This document shows, piece by piece, positions 39,553 to 49,927 of a stretch of 64,000 bases of DNA. Made by a program: the position numbers and the translations under genes. The notes beneath the pieces are model-generated. The model worked only from the letters and a program-made list of their open reading frames with translations, was not told the origin of the DNA and did no database searches. Each line of letters starts with the position of its first letter. The stretch's first letter is position 1. The stretch is from contig JAPKCS010000002.1 in the NCBI GenBank assembly GCA_028822845.1, forward strand, positions 1 to 64,000. The letters are read 5' to 3'. Source of the stretch: Candidatus Poseidoniaceae archaeon. GTDB taxonomy: Archaea; Thermoplasmatota; Poseidoniia; Poseidoniales; Poseidoniaceae.

Positions 39553-40791
39553 ATGGGCGAAGCAGCGCAACAGTGCGATGTCTTGGTCATCGGTGCCGGT
39601 CCAGGGGGCGGTTCCGCTGGCTTGCATGCCGCAAGGGCCGGTTTGAAGACAATTATCGTCGAAGCCGATCCAGAAGTCGGAACCCCGGTTCACTGCGGTG
39701 AATGCCTCAGCCATTTGGCTGTGGAAAACCTCGATCTTGAAATTCCAGATCATGTCAAAGCGCTCGATGTTACGGGTATTCGTGTGATCTTTCCAGACGG
39801 CACAGAGAAACTGTTAACTGAAAAGGGCTATGTGTTGGAAAAGCACCTTTTTGAACGTTGGTTGTGCGATGAAGCAGGAAAAGAAGGGGCCACACTTCTC
39901 CTTCACCATCGCGTGACCTCCATGGAGCGAGTTTTGAATAGCGAAAATCAATTTTCATATTGGAAAATTGATGGGAAAGGAGACGGCTTCCCTATCGAAT
40001 GCAAAGCGGTGATTGATGCATCAGGCGTTTCAGGTGCAGCATCAAAACTTCTTGATATGGGCACAGAGGTCGAAGTTATTGCAGGATTCCAGTATGAGAT
40101 GTTGGATGTCCCAAACGACGGCTACCTTGATTTCTATCTGTGGCCAAAATACTCCCCTCATGGCTATGTTTGGATGATTCCAAAAGCGGGTGGCAGAGCA
40201 AACGTAGGCTTGGTCACCACCGATAAACGAGGTGCCATCAAGTACCTCAACTCCTTCATCGAAGACACCTACTTGGACGGGAAACCAACCGTCAATCCGC
40301 CATGGCGTGCGAATGGTGTCAAAGTACGACCCTTTGGTGGTACGATTCCGATCTCTGGACCGCGTTCTCGCACAGTTGCAGACGGTGTGATCCTTGTTGG
40401 CGACGCAGCTGGATTTACCTCGCCGCTGTTCGAAGGTGGCTCTCATTTGGCCCTCTGGTCTGGTCGGGAAGCAGCTCAAACAATTGCCAAAGCGCTTTCA
40501 GAAGGCAACATGTCAGAAAAACGCCTCTTAGCCTATCAACGAGCATGGAAGAAACGCTTCCCACCGTACCATAAAATTCTCAAAGGTAAAACTGCACTGT
40601 ATGATTTGACCGATGAAGAAATGTCAGTGATGGCGAAATGCCTTCCAGAGGAACTTGGCAACATGACGCCTCTGCAAAAAATCGGTATTGGTCTGAAAAT
40701 ACTGGTTCGCAAACCGATCCTCCTCACCAAACGAGTGATTCCTGTTCTCCTTTCCTTCGGTTATTCTCGAGCCAAGCATTTCGGCTGGTGA
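39553..40791 (+). CDS. Geranylgeranyl reductase family FAD protein (archaeal lipid saturation)
   Basis: CDVLVIGAGPGGGSAGLHAARAGLKTIIVEAD...GTPVHCGECLS...DGVILVGDAAGFTSPLFEGGSHLAL. Confidence 0.9.
   Translation: MGEAAQQCDVLVIGAGPGGGSAGLHAARAGLKTIIVEADPEVGTPVHCGECLSHLAVENLDLEIPDHVKALDVTGIRVIFPDGTEKLLTEKGYVLEKHLFERWLCDEAGKEGATLLLHHRVTSMERVLNSENQFSYWKIDGKGDGFPIECKAVIDASGVSGAASKLLDMGTEVEVIAGFQYEMLDVPNDGYLDFYLWPKYSPHGYVWMIPKAGGRANVGLVTTDKRGAIKYLNSFIEDTYLDGKPTVNPPWRANGVKVRPFGGTIPISGPRSRTVADGVILVGDAAGFTSPLFEGGSHLALWSGREAAQTIAKALSEGNMSEKRLLAYQRAWKKRFPPYHKILKGKTALYDLTDEEMSVMAKCLPEELGNMTPLQKIGIGLKILVRKPILLTKRVIPVLLSFGYSRAKHFGW
39949..39970. repeat. Related inverted CAATTTTC...GAAAATTG element
   Basis: CAATTTTCATATTGGAAAATTG, 8-bp perfect inverted arms; shares ATTGGAAAAT core with the paired CAATTG elements. 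Confidence 0.45.
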
Positions 40792-40810
40792 AAGGCGCTT
40801 TTACTTCGGA

Positions 40811-43420
40811 ATGTCCTTGAAGGATGCCCTTTGGTCTCACAGCATGTGGGGGGTAACATTGTGGCTGGCCATCATTGCGGCTGCCGTGTTGGTTTTTCGC
40901 CCTCTTATCCATGAACGTTCCAAAGCCTCATCTTTGGTGTTGCATGCTTTGCTCCTGGTTCCGTTCATAGCCCTTGCCAGTCGGTTTTTGGTCAACGACA
41001 CCAGCATCCAACACGTCGTTGCTTACGGAGGCGCTGCTCTCCCGCTAAAGTACCGATTTGCAGCCACATGGGCAGCCCGCGAAGGGCCTTTGCTGCTTTG
41101 GGTGGCTTGGATGACGATCTTGGCCTGGTTGTGGCATCGACCCATGGCCAATGAATCCGAAGCCACTCACACCCTTCGCCTCCGCCTTATTCACGGATTC
41201 AGCCTCTTGGTGCTTCTCAACGCTCAGACCCTTGATCCATTCAAGGCAGCCTCGCCTTACTTCGTGGGTCGCGGCCTGAATGAATTGCTTCAAACCGACC
41301 TCATGGTCATACACCCGCCTCTGATTTTCTTAGCCTATTCTTTTTGTTTGCACGCCAGCGCTATCGCCTTTTCTTCAATGTTCACCGATGCGAATGGAAT
41401 CAAAGATCGAATGCTGACGACCGTTCGCCCCGGTTTGTTTGTCGCCACCCTTGGCATTGGCCTTGGAGGGCTGTGGGCTTACCTCATCCTCGATTGGGGT
41501 GGCTATTGGGCCTGGGATCCTGTTGAGACGGGATCGTTCTTGCCATGGCTTGCGCTTGTTCTTCTTGCTCACCTCCGCACTCGACCGGGGAAGACAAGCG
41601 ATACAGCATGGATTGGAGGTGGGCTCGCTGCGGGTGGATTGGCGTTATTTGCCACCCTCGTCACACGTGCTGGTGGCGTTTGGGCTTCATCTGTTCACAC
41701 CTTTGTCGCATCGGACGAGGGGACCGCTCCAACGGATGCCTTCTCACGTATGGTGCTGCTGAAAAACGATACCTTTGCCGGCGTTGAAGTGATGTCATAC
41801 CTGATTCTTTTGCTGCTCTTTGTCGGTCTCTGGGTCCAGCACCAACGAGCACGGGGTTCAACCGAACCGTCCATGCGAGGGGCTTGGCTGTTTGTACTTC
41901 CGTTGGTCGGTGCCACAATCGGTATGCTTGGTAGCCTTGGAGATGGGACCTCAATTCTTCCAGGGTCTGATGTTTATGCCTTCCTTCCGAGTGCAGCTTT
42001 CCCATTGTTGCTTTTGCTTCCTCTCACAGTGGATGTATTCACTCGGCAACGTACGCCAATCGAGGTGAAAGGTGGCTGGAGTTATCAGTCGATGATTCAA
42101 AAAACGGCTCAGTCGGCATCCTCACAATCTGTCGTGACCTTGTTCAGCCTCCTGCTGTTCTTTGTCGGCATCACGTTGTTGTCTGAAAATGTATTCTTCG
42201 GAGCACTTGCGCTGTTGTTCTTCACGCCTCTCTTCTTTGCTCCCGATGCCACCAAGGCTTGGCCGTGGGCTGCTGCAGGTGTTATGCTGAGCCTCTCGGG
42301 TGCATGGGCTGAGTTGGTGACTGTGCTCACTGCAGGTGTCACCATGCTCTTGTTCGTAGCCCCATGGCTGTTCGCTTCAGAAACCGAGACGAAATCAAAA
42401 TCATTTTCGTTGTTCGAAAGAAAAAACCAGATGCAGATTGCTCTTTGGGCATCCGTTGTTCTGGTTGGCATGTACCTTGTCTTGACCCTCGTGTTGCTTT
42501 TGGCCAGCATCGATGCGGTGAATTTTGACGCCCACGAAGTCTATGGCACACCGTTCATTCTTGCCTTTGCTTCTGCAATGGTGGTTTACACCGGACGCAA
42601 GGGCGATTCGGTACGGACCGCATGGCTCGTTCTTGGCACCCTCGTCGTCTCCTTTGTTCTCGCCATCTGGCAACCTGAAGCGTTTGGCATGGATGCAGAT
42701 ACAACCGTGTCCTCTCTGATTGTGCGTGGGACCTTGGCTTGGTTGATGTTGCCAATGCTGTTCGTAATCGTGCTTCCTTTGATTCGAGAGGTCCATGGCC
42801 AGCGAACTCGGAAATCAAAGCAGCCTCTATGGCGTCGAATTCCCTTTGGGGCCCACGTGGTCCACATCGGCCTTGTGTTGCTGTTGATCGGGCACGTCTA
42901 CACCACCGTTCTCGTCGACCGAGGGGATGCAAGTCATCGCATCACCATGATTCGCGATGAAGTGGTTATTGACGGTAATTACGGCTATGAATTCAATGGT
43001 CTTCGCTTCCAGTCTGATGATCTTGAGGTTGGCGACGGCTATGTGGGGGTTCAAATCACCGTGTATGAGCTTGAAAATGGTGCAATTGGGGACAGAATCG
43101 GTGAAGTGGAACCCGGTATGATTCGGTTCGACACAACGGCCACCGCTCGCTCTGAAGTCGATACCTTGACGCGTTGGAGCGGCGACATTGTGTTCATTTT
43201 TGATGGAAGCCAAGCCGCTGGTCTGATGACTCAAGCGGTTGAAGGCGGCGAAGCTTCGGTTCAGACCGTGCGCGTGACCGTCTACGACCTGCCTGCTTCG
43301 CATTCGGTGTGGCTCGGCTGGACGACGATGCTCATCGGTATGGCGATTGTTGTGGCGGGGGATGTCAGCAAAAACAAGAGCCTGCGCCAATATTCTACTG
43401 AATCTAATGCCGAAGAGTAA
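40811..43420 (+). CDS. ccmF: CcmF-type cytochrome c heme lyase / assembly protein
   Basis: Polytopic; WWD signature LDWGGYWAWDPVETGSFLPWLALV; LQTDLMVIHPPLIFLAYS; soluble C-terminal domain. Confidence 0.93.
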   Translation: MSLKDALWSHSMWGVTLWLAIIAAAVLVFRPLIHERSKASSLVLHALLLVPFIALASRFLVNDTSIQHVVAYGGAALPLKYRFAATWAAREGPLLLWVAWMTILAWLWHRPMANESEATHTLRLRLIHGFSLLVLLNAQTLDPFKAASPYFVGRGLNELLQTDLMVIHPPLIFLAYSFCLHASAIAFSSMFTDANGIKDRMLTTVRPGLFVATLGIGLGGLWAYLILDWGGYWAWDPVETGSFLPWLALVLLAHLRTRPGKTSDTAWIGGGLAAGGLALFATLVTRAGGVWASSVHTFVASDEGTAPTDAFSRMVLLKNDTFAGVEVMSYLILLLLFVGLWVQHQRARGSTEPSMRGAWLFVLPLVGATIGMLGSLGDGTSILPGSDVYAFLPSAAFPLLLLLPLTVDVFTRQRTPIEVKGGWSYQSMIQKTAQSASSQSVVTLFSLLLFFVGITLLSENVFFGALALLFFTPLFFAPDATKAWPWAAAGVMLSLSGAWAELVTVLTAGVTMLLFVAPWLFASETETKSKSFSLFERKNQMQIALWASVVLVGMYLVLTLVLLLASIDAVNFDAHEVYGTPFILAFASAMVVYTGRKGDSVRTAWLVLGTLVVSFVLAIWQPEAFGMDADTTVSSLIVRGTLAWLMLPMLFVIVLPLIREVHGQRTRKSKQPLWRRIPFGAHVVHIGLVLLLIGHVYTTVLVDRGDASHRITMIRDEVVIDGNYGYEFNGLRFQSDDLEVGDGYVGVQITVYELENGAIGDRIGEVEPGMIRFDTTATARSEVDTLTRWSGDIVFIFDGSQAAGLMTQAVEGGEASVQTVRVTVYDLPASHSVWLGWTTMLIGMAIVVAGDVSKNKSLRQYSTESNAEE

Positions 43421-43490
43421 GCCAAGGCCTCTCCAATGGAATTATCAAGGGGGCGACGGTCGCCGGACTACCCGAAAGGGAGGTATTACC

Positions 43491-44360
43491 ATGGATGATG
43501 GAACAATTATACACGTCGATTATGAACTCTACAACAATGAAACAGGTGACCTCATCGAGACCACCCGTGAAGCAGTCGCCAAGGAACATGAGGCTCATCA
43601 AGAGAGCCGGACCTACGAACCAATGGTTTGCGTCGTCGGTGGCGGGCAACTCATTCCAGGCTTCGATAAAGCCCTCGGAGAAGCAAAGAAAGGAAAGGAA
43701 ACTGAAATCGTCATCGAACCAGCAGAAGCTTACGGTGAAAAGGACATTTCTCAAATTGAAACCATCAGCATCGACAAATTGATGCGTGCTGTGCAGGATC
43801 CAAACGCTCTCTACATCGGTGCTCCAGTCACCATCGGTAACCGCCAAGGCTACCTTTCGTACCTCGCTGCTGGCCGTGCCCGCATCGACTACAATCACCC
43901 AATGGCTGGAAAGTCCCTCAAGTATTCATTCAACGTCGTTGATGTTGTTGAAGGAAAGGAAGACCAAGTGGTCGCTCTCCTCCAAGCAAACACCGGCCAC
44001 AGTGGTTTCGAAGTCAGTTTCGATGGCGAAGATTTGCTCATCGTACTTCCTCAAACAATGCTGTTCGATACCAACGCCGCTATGCTCAAATTCCGTTTGG
44101 TCACAACCATTCGGGACGCAGTCGAATGCGGAAAAGTCTCGTTCATTGAAGTCCACGAACCTCGTGGATTCGGTGTTGAAGAAGACGACCACGACCACGA
44201 CCACGATCACGACCATGACCACGACCATGGACACGATCACGGTGAAGACCTTTCATCCCTTTCAGTTGCTCAACTCAAGGAACGCTGCAAAGCTGCCGGC
44301 CTCCCAGTCGGTGGCAAGAAAGCAGACCTCGTTGCTCGACTTTCTCAAGAAGAAGAGTGA
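43491..44360 (+). CDS. FKBP-type peptidyl-prolyl isomerase with His-Asp-rich segment and C-terminal SAP domain
   Basis: MDDGTIIHVDYELYNNETGDLIETT...QLIPGFDKALGEAKKGKETEIVIEPAEAYGEKD; (HD)n tract; LSVAQLKERCKAAGLPVGGKKADLVARLSQ. Confidence 0.92.
   Translation: MDDGTIIHVDYELYNNETGDLIETTREAVAKEHEAHQESRTYEPMVCVVGGGQLIPGFDKALGEAKKGKETEIVIEPAEAYGEKDISQIETISIDKLMRAVQDPNALYIGAPVTIGNRQGYLSYLAAGRARIDYNHPMAGKSLKYSFNVVDVVEGKEDQVVALLQANTGHSGFEVSFDGEDLLIVLPQTMLFDTNAAMLKFRLVTTIRDAVECGKVSFIEVHEPRGFGVEEDDHDHDHDHDHDHDHGHDHGEDLSSLSVAQLKERCKAAGLPVGGKKADLVARLSQEEE
44188..44240 (+). repeat. His-Asp codon repeat (GACCAC/GATCAC) in FKBP gene
   Basis: DDHDHDHDHDHDHDHDHGHDHG encoded. Confidence 0.9.
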
Positions 44361-44442
44361 ACTCGTGGGCCGCCTGGCCTACTTTCACCCTGATTCCCAA
44401 AGAACATTGAGGATGATCCATACCCTAGGTTGAGGCACAAAC

Positions 44443-45828
44443 ATGTCAAGCACAGCACTCAATGACCACTTGGAAAGCGCCGATGCTGCTTTGCCTGATT
44501 CAGCATATTCCGGTGCTGAGAAAATAGCCATTTGGGCCGTCCTTGTGTTGATTGCCACCATTGTCACTGGACTTGTTCTGGCCAATGAAGCAGTTTGGGA
44601 TGAAGGTCTGAAACCCATTGTATGGGATCCAATTGTCAAAGACGCCGGCGTTGCAGGTGATGCCGGCTATTCGCCTCAGAACACTGCCATTTACACCGGT
44701 TCGATGCTTGTCTGCGTCGTGATTCTTCAAGCGTTGTTCCGTCGCGTCGGGGTCCCTTGTGACGACCGTATGACTGTGGCGCTCGTCGCCTGGGTTTGCC
44801 TCGCTCCCGTCCTTCGTGTTCTCGAAGATGCAGATTTCTTTACCAGTGAAATGGATGTCTTATTCATCTCACCACTGATTCATCTTCACCTTGCAGCATG
44901 GCTCATTTTCATCGCTGTCCTCTCGCAGTGGATCGCCGGTCAGTGGGATGGGGCAACAACCGACCGTGAAGAAAACAAGATCAGGGTTGCCTTGCTTCCG
45001 ATCCTCATGATCACCTTGCTCTTCCACTGGGGTTTTCTGTATCTACCCGCTTACATCGGGCATGAAGGCATCGGTTTCTTTTGGATTCTGTTAGGATCGG
45101 TGGCCTCATTTGTGGTGCTGATTGCGGTTCTACTGAAGACTCGAAACTGGCCTGCAATGACCCGTGGTATGCTTTCATTTGGCTCGGCTGCTGTCGTACT
45201 TGGACTTGGCCATTGGGCGCAATTCCTCGCAACACCATGGGCTCAGGAAAGTTCCCGAGTCCTCGAAACCACTCCAATCTGGCCTTTGTTCATCGTCTTA
45301 GGTTTGCCCGCATTGGTTTGCTTCGTTCTCTATACCTTCGGCATCGAAGATCTGAGGCAATTGAAACTCTGCGGCTATGATGCCGGAGTTTTGCCAGAGG
45401 GGGTGCGTCTAACCACGTGGGAAGACGCAGGGGACCTTGTGAAGACTCACCCAGTGTCCTTGCTTTCACGGAAGGGTCTGCTGGCAACACCTATGGTTTT
45501 GGCCATGGTGTTCGGTCAACTCTGCGATGGATTTGCTACGATGGTTGGCATCGATTCATTTGGTTACGGTGAAAAGCATCCCGTAAGCAACGAAGTGATT
45601 CAACTCGGTGGGCGCATCAATGATTCAGTGGGGATCGAATACGGAGAGGGTGCTTGGTTCTTCACGTTGGTAAAAATCGCCTTGATTGGTGCAATCGTTT
45701 GGCTCTTTGCAGAGATGCGGGTCGAGCAACGTCAACGCCATCTTCGCCTTCTGATCGTATTGGCTGTCCTTATTGTCGGTCTTGCACCAGGCTTACGGGA
45801 CATTGGACGATTGACCCTTGGCGTTTGA
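44443..45828 (+). CDS. DUF63-family archaeal polytopic membrane protein
   Basis: Multiple TMs; LQALFRRVGVPCDDRMTVALVAWVCLAPVLRVLEDADFFTSEMDVLFISPLIHLHLA matches the DUF63 pattern. Confidence 0.7.
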   Translation: MSSTALNDHLESADAALPDSAYSGAEKIAIWAVLVLIATIVTGLVLANEAVWDEGLKPIVWDPIVKDAGVAGDAGYSPQNTAIYTGSMLVCVVILQALFRRVGVPCDDRMTVALVAWVCLAPVLRVLEDADFFTSEMDVLFISPLIHLHLAAWLIFIAVLSQWIAGQWDGATTDREENKIRVALLPILMITLLFHWGFLYLPAYIGHEGIGFFWILLGSVASFVVLIAVLLKTRNWPAMTRGMLSFGSAAVVLGLGHWAQFLATPWAQESSRVLETTPIWPLFIVLGLPALVCFVLYTFGIEDLRQLKLCGYDAGVLPEGVRLTTWEDAGDLVKTHPVSLLSRKGLLATPMVLAMVFGQLCDGFATMVGIDSFGYGEKHPVSNEVIQLGGRINDSVGIEYGEGAWFFTLVKIALIGAIVWLFAEMRVEQRQRHLRLLIVLAVLIVGLAPGLRDIGRLTLGV

Positions 45829-45860
45829 TGCCGACGACGCCTCAGTTGTAATAGGGTTAA

Positions 45861-47507
45861 ATGTCGCCCCTGCCTGCCTTCAAACGAGGGGTGGAAATGG
45901 ACCGATTACCAACACGAGTCAATCGAGCCGACCCCGACTTTGCTGAGCGCAAGTCATTCAACGCTCAACTGATCGATACACTCCGTGAAAGATTGAACGT
46001 CGCTTCCATGGGTGGCGGCGGTAAATACGTCGACCGTCATCGCAGTCGAGGGAAGCTTCTGGCCCGTGAGCGAATCGAACACATCATCGACCCGGGAACG
46101 GCCTTTTTGGAATTATCTCCATTGGCTGCTTTTGAATTGTATGACGGTCGAGCACACTCTGCTGGCATCGTCACGGGTGTAGGAATGGTCCACGGCCGAG
46201 AATGCCTCTTTGTCGCCAACGATGCGACCGTCAAGGGCGGTTCATACTATCCGATGACCGTGAAAAAGCATATTCGGGCTCAAACCGTTGCCCATGAGAA
46301 CAACCTTCCATGCATCTACCTCGTTGATTCAGGTGGAGCGTTTCTGCCAATGCAGGATGAGGTGTTTCCCGACATTGGCCATTTCGGTAGGATTTTCCGC
46401 AACCAAGCACGAATGTCTGGTGATAAAATTCCACAGATCGCTGCCGTCCTTGGCTCATGCACTGCTGGTGGAGCATATGTTCCTGCAATGTCGGATGAAT
46501 CGATCATTGTCAAGGGCAATGGAACCATTTTCTTAGCGGGGCCTCCTTTGGTCAAAGCCGCTACCGGAGAGGAAGTGAGCGCAGAAGAACTCGGAGGTGC
46601 CGAAGTTCACACCGTTCAATCAGGCGTTGCTGATCATTTTGCAGAAGATGAAGCCGAAGCGTTGCGCATGGTACGGAATGTTGTCGAAAACATCGGTCCA
46701 CGGACACTTGCCCCTGCTGCCAGCGCCCCTGTCGAAGCACCAGCCCATGAGGTCGAAGACCTTCTTGGCCTGATTCCAAGCGATAACCGAACACCCGTGG
46801 ACATAAAGGAAATCATCGGCCGAATCGTCGACGGTTCACGGTTCCATGAATTCAAAGCCCGGTATGGTACAACACTGGTGTGCGGCTTCGCTCACATCCA
46901 CGGGCACAAGGTCGGTGTTGTCGCCAACAACGGCATTTTGTTTTCAGAATCCTCTCTCAAGGGCGCACACTTCGTCGAATTGTGCGGCCAGCGTGGCATT
47001 CCCCTCGTGTTCTTGCAGAACATCACCGGATTCATGGTCGGGAAGGCGTATGAGGCAGGAGGCATCGCTAAAGATGGTGCAAAACTTGTCACTGCGGTTT
47101 CCTGTGTCAACGTCCCAAAGTTCACTGTGATCATTGGTGGGTCCCATGGGGCTGGCAACTACGGCATGTGCGGTAGGGCGTTTGATCCTCGGTTCTTGTT
47201 CATGTGGCCAAACAGCCGAATCTCTGTCATGGGGGGTCCCCAAGCAGCCGATGTTCTCACCACGGTCAAGCAAGACCAACGCGCTAGAGAAGGCCTCGAA
47301 CCCATGATGGGTGAAGAACTCGAGTCGTTCCGTGCCCCAATTCTTGAGCAGTACGAAACTGAAGGAAGCCCATACTATTCCACAGCACGCCTTTGGGACG
47401 ATGGCATCATCGATCCAAGAGACACCAGGGATGTGCTTGGCTTGTGCATTGCAGCCGCCCGAAATGCACCTTTGCCAAACGACCGATTCGGCGTTTTCCG
47501 TATGTGA
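45861..47507 (+). CDS. mccB: Acyl-CoA carboxylase carboxyltransferase subunit, most like methylcrotonoyl-CoA carboxylase beta
   Basis: [23 protein letters not shown]...[16 protein letters not shown]...[34 protein letters not shown]...[16 protein letters not shown]...NSRISVMGG. Confidence 0.92.
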   Translation: MSPLPAFKRGVEMDRLPTRVNRADPDFAERKSFNAQLIDTLRERLNVASMGGGGKYVDRHRSRGKLLARERIEHIIDPGTAFLELSPLAAFELYDGRAHSAGIVTGVGMVHGRECLFVANDATVKGGSYYPMTVKKHIRAQTVAHENNLPCIYLVDSGGAFLPMQDEVFPDIGHFGRIFRNQARMSGDKIPQIAAVLGSCTAGGAYVPAMSDESIIVKGNGTIFLAGPPLVKAATGEEVSAEELGGAEVHTVQSGVADHFAEDEAEALRMVRNVVENIGPRTLAPAASAPVEAPAHEVEDLLGLIPSDNRTPVDIKEIIGRIVDGSRFHEFKARYGTTLVCGFAHIHGHKVGVVANNGILFSESSLKGAHFVELCGQRGIPLVFLQNITGFMVGKAYEAGGIAKDGAKLVTAVSCVNVPKFTVIIGGSHGAGNYGMCGRAFDPRFLFMWPNSRISVMGGPQAADVLTTVKQDQRAREGLEPMMGEELESFRAPILEQYETEGSPYYSTARLWDDGIIDPRDTRDVLGLCIAAARNAPLPNDRFGVFRM

Positions 47508-47512
47508 TGAAC

Positions 47513-47546
47513 GCTAATTGAAAAATCAAAAAAGCAATTGGAGAAT
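47513..47546. repeat. Paired CAATTG element, copy 5 (20 bp spacing), intergenic
   Basis: GCTAATTGAAAAATCAAAAAAGCAATTGGAGAAT. Confidence 0.7.
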
Positions 47547-47551
47547 TTACG

Positions 47552-48409
47552 ATGATAACCATGGAAAACCCTCCCGCAACTGAACTGGTGACCATGACCA
47601 TTGATGGGTCCCGCGCCAACCTTTTGCTCAACCGAGAGGGGAAATTCAACGCCCTCAATGTTCAACTCATCACCGAGTTGTGCGACCTTTTGGATTGGAC
47701 GGCAGCCCGGAGTTCCGGAGCGCTTGATTCGCTGAACGATGTCAACGGCACCCCCTACCTCCGCACGCTTGTTGTCTCCGGGGCGGGCCGACATTTCTGT
47801 GCAGGTGCGGACATCAACATGATGCGCGATGCTGGTGCGAACACTCCTGAAGAAAACCGAGCGGACTCAAAACGGTTGGATCGTCTGTTCAACAGCCTCT
47901 GGTCCCACCCGTGTTTCACCGTTGGCGCCATCCAAGGCGTTGCCCTGGGTGGTGGCGCTGGATTGGTGGCTTGTATGGACCATGTCATTGCAACGAAAAA
48001 CGTCAAACTTGCCCTTTCGGAGGGGAAACTCGGTATTCTTCCTGCTGTGATTGGCCCCTATGTTTACCGCCGTCTCGGTTCCGCCTGCTTCCGTCGTCTT
48101 GCCATGCAAGCGAGCAAGATTGGTTCCGAAGAAGCTCTCCGAACCGGGTTCATCGAACACGTCGTAGAATCCGTCGACGATCTCGAAGGTGCGGTCCAAA
48201 CCCTTCTGGATGAAGTGCTCACCACAGGGCCTAGCGCCGTGACCTTGGCCAAAGAATTGACCCTCAATTTTGATCGCTGGAGCAGTTCAGATGAAGCTCT
48301 GCGAGACTGGACCCTTGATTTTACCAGCAAGATGCGTGGTTCCAATGAAGGGCAAGAAGGCTTGTCTTCTTTCCTTGAGAAGCGTTCAGCCAACTGGAAA
48401 CCCGAATGA
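47552..48409 (+). CDS. Enoyl-CoA hydratase/isomerase family protein (candidate methylglutaconyl-CoA hydratase)
   Basis: LVVSGAGRHFCAGADINMMRD...GAIQGVALGGGAGLVACMDHVIATKNVKLALSEGKLGILPAVIGPYV. Confidence 0.9.
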   Translation: MITMENPPATELVTMTIDGSRANLLLNREGKFNALNVQLITELCDLLDWTAARSSGALDSLNDVNGTPYLRTLVVSGAGRHFCAGADINMMRDAGANTPEENRADSKRLDRLFNSLWSHPCFTVGAIQGVALGGGAGLVACMDHVIATKNVKLALSEGKLGILPAVIGPYVYRRLGSACFRRLAMQASKIGSEEALRTGFIEHVVESVDDLEGAVQTLLDEVLTTGPSAVTLAKELTLNFDRWSSSDEALRDWTLDFTSKMRGSNEGQEGLSSFLEKRSANWKPE

Positions 48410-48421
48410 GGAGTTGATTCA

Positions 48422-49927
48422 ATGGTCAGCAAGGTCTTGGTTGCAAACCGAGGGGAAATCGCATGTCGAATTCTCCGAGCATGCAACGAGGCAGGGCTCG
48501 CCAGCGTTGCCATTTATGCAGCGAATGATGCTGATTCGATGTTCCTTGAACTCGCCGACCAAGCGGTCCTGCTCGAAGGTGAAACGATTGGGGAGACCTA
48601 CCTCGACCAACAGCAAATCTTAGCCATCGCCAAGGCCACAGGGGCAGATGCAATTCATCCAGGGTTCGGTTTCCTTTCAGAACGAGCAGACTTCGCTCGA
48701 GCTGTTGGTGAAGCCGGCCTGCAATGGGTCGGACCAAGCCCCGAAGCAATTGAGCAAATGGGCGACAAGATGACCGCTCGCATCACGATGAGGGCTGCAG
48801 GTGTCCCCGTGATCCCTGGAGAAGAAATTGAACAGGAAGAAGAAGCAGAAGCGCTGGCCGCAATCGAGTCTGCTTCCCATCGTGTTGGCTACCCCTTGCT
48901 CCTCAAGGCCTCTTCGGGTGGCGGGGGTAAAGGCATGCGTGCCGTACATTCACCTGAGGATTTGATTGAATCCGCCAAAGGTGCGCGTCGTGAAGCAATC
49001 GCAGCATTTGGCGATGGACGCGTTTACATCGAACGTCTGCTCACAGGATCAAAGCATGTAGAAATTCAAGTTCTTGCCGACCGTCATGGTCGCACCGTCC
49101 ATCTTGGCGAGCGTGAATGCAGTGTGCAACGGCGCCATCAGAAGGTGTTCGAAGAAGCGCCCTGCGCCACGATGACTCCAGACCTTCGTGAGGCGATGGG
49201 TCAAGCAGCTGTTGCGGCAGCAGAAGCCGTCAATTACGAAGGTGCGGGTACAGTGGAGTTTTTGCTTGCATCCACGGGCGAGTTTTTCTTTTTGGAAATG
49301 AACACACGAATCCAAGTTGAACACCCTGTGACCGAACTCGTTACCGGCGTTGATTTGGTCAGAGAGCAACTTCGAATCGCTGCTGGTGAACCCATGTCGT
49401 GTGGCCCGCTGATGATGCGTGGTCATGCGATTGAAGTCCGTCTCTATGCCGAAGACCCGGAAAATAATTTCCTACCTGCCATTGGTCCTTTAGCGGTGTT
49501 CCGCCCTCCTGAAGGTCCAGGTGTTCGTCTTGACACCGGCGTGCGTGAGGGTGATTCAGTCACCCCAAATTACGATCCAATGTTGGCGAAATTGATTGTC
49601 TGGGCGCCTTCAAGAGCAGAAGCGCTCCAACGCATGCGTCGAGCATTGGATGAGTTTGTTGTTCTTGGAACAACCACAAACATCCGATTCCTACGTGAAC
49701 TCTGTGATGAACCAGAAGTTGTTACTGGTCAAACCGACACCACCACAATCGACCGTTTGTGGCCCGATGGGTGGCATCCATCCGTGCCTCGTTCAATTGA
49801 AGATGCAGCCTTGATGAGCGCAGCCGTTGGTGAAAGCGCTGGCCTCCATCGAACAGTATCTGTCGTGGCTGGAAGTTCCTCTGGTCCAGTGAGTCCCTTT
49901 GCCACCCTTCACCGGAGGTTTCCGTGA
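48422..49927 (+). CDS. mccA: Biotin carboxylase subunit of acyl-CoA carboxylase (MCC alpha-like)
   Basis: VLVANRGEIACRILRACNEAG...AIHPGFGFLSERADFARA...LLKASSGGGGKGMRAV...FFFLEMNTRIQVEHPVTELVTGVDLVREQ. Confidence 0.95.
   Translation: MVSKVLVANRGEIACRILRACNEAGLASVAIYAANDADSMFLELADQAVLLEGETIGETYLDQQQILAIAKATGADAIHPGFGFLSERADFARAVGEAGLQWVGPSPEAIEQMGDKMTARITMRAAGVPVIPGEEIEQEEEAEALAAIESASHRVGYPLLLKASSGGGGKGMRAVHSPEDLIESAKGARREAIAAFGDGRVYIERLLTGSKHVEIQVLADRHGRTVHLGERECSVQRRHQKVFEEAPCATMTPDLREAMGQAAVAAAEAVNYEGAGTVEFLLASTGEFFFLEMNTRIQVEHPVTELVTGVDLVREQLRIAAGEPMSCGPLMMRGHAIEVRLYAEDPENNFLPAIGPLAVFRPPEGPGVRLDTGVREGDSVTPNYDPMLAKLIVWAPSRAEALQRMRRALDEFVVLGTTTNIRFLRELCDEPEVVTGQTDTTTIDRLWPDGWHPSVPRSIEDAALMSAAVGESAGLHRTVSVVAGSSSGPVSPFATLHRRFP

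Noticed and set aside
44188-44240. HD repeat considered as a CRISPR-like or mobile repeat
   Set aside because: It is an in-frame His-Asp codon repeat within the FKBP gene
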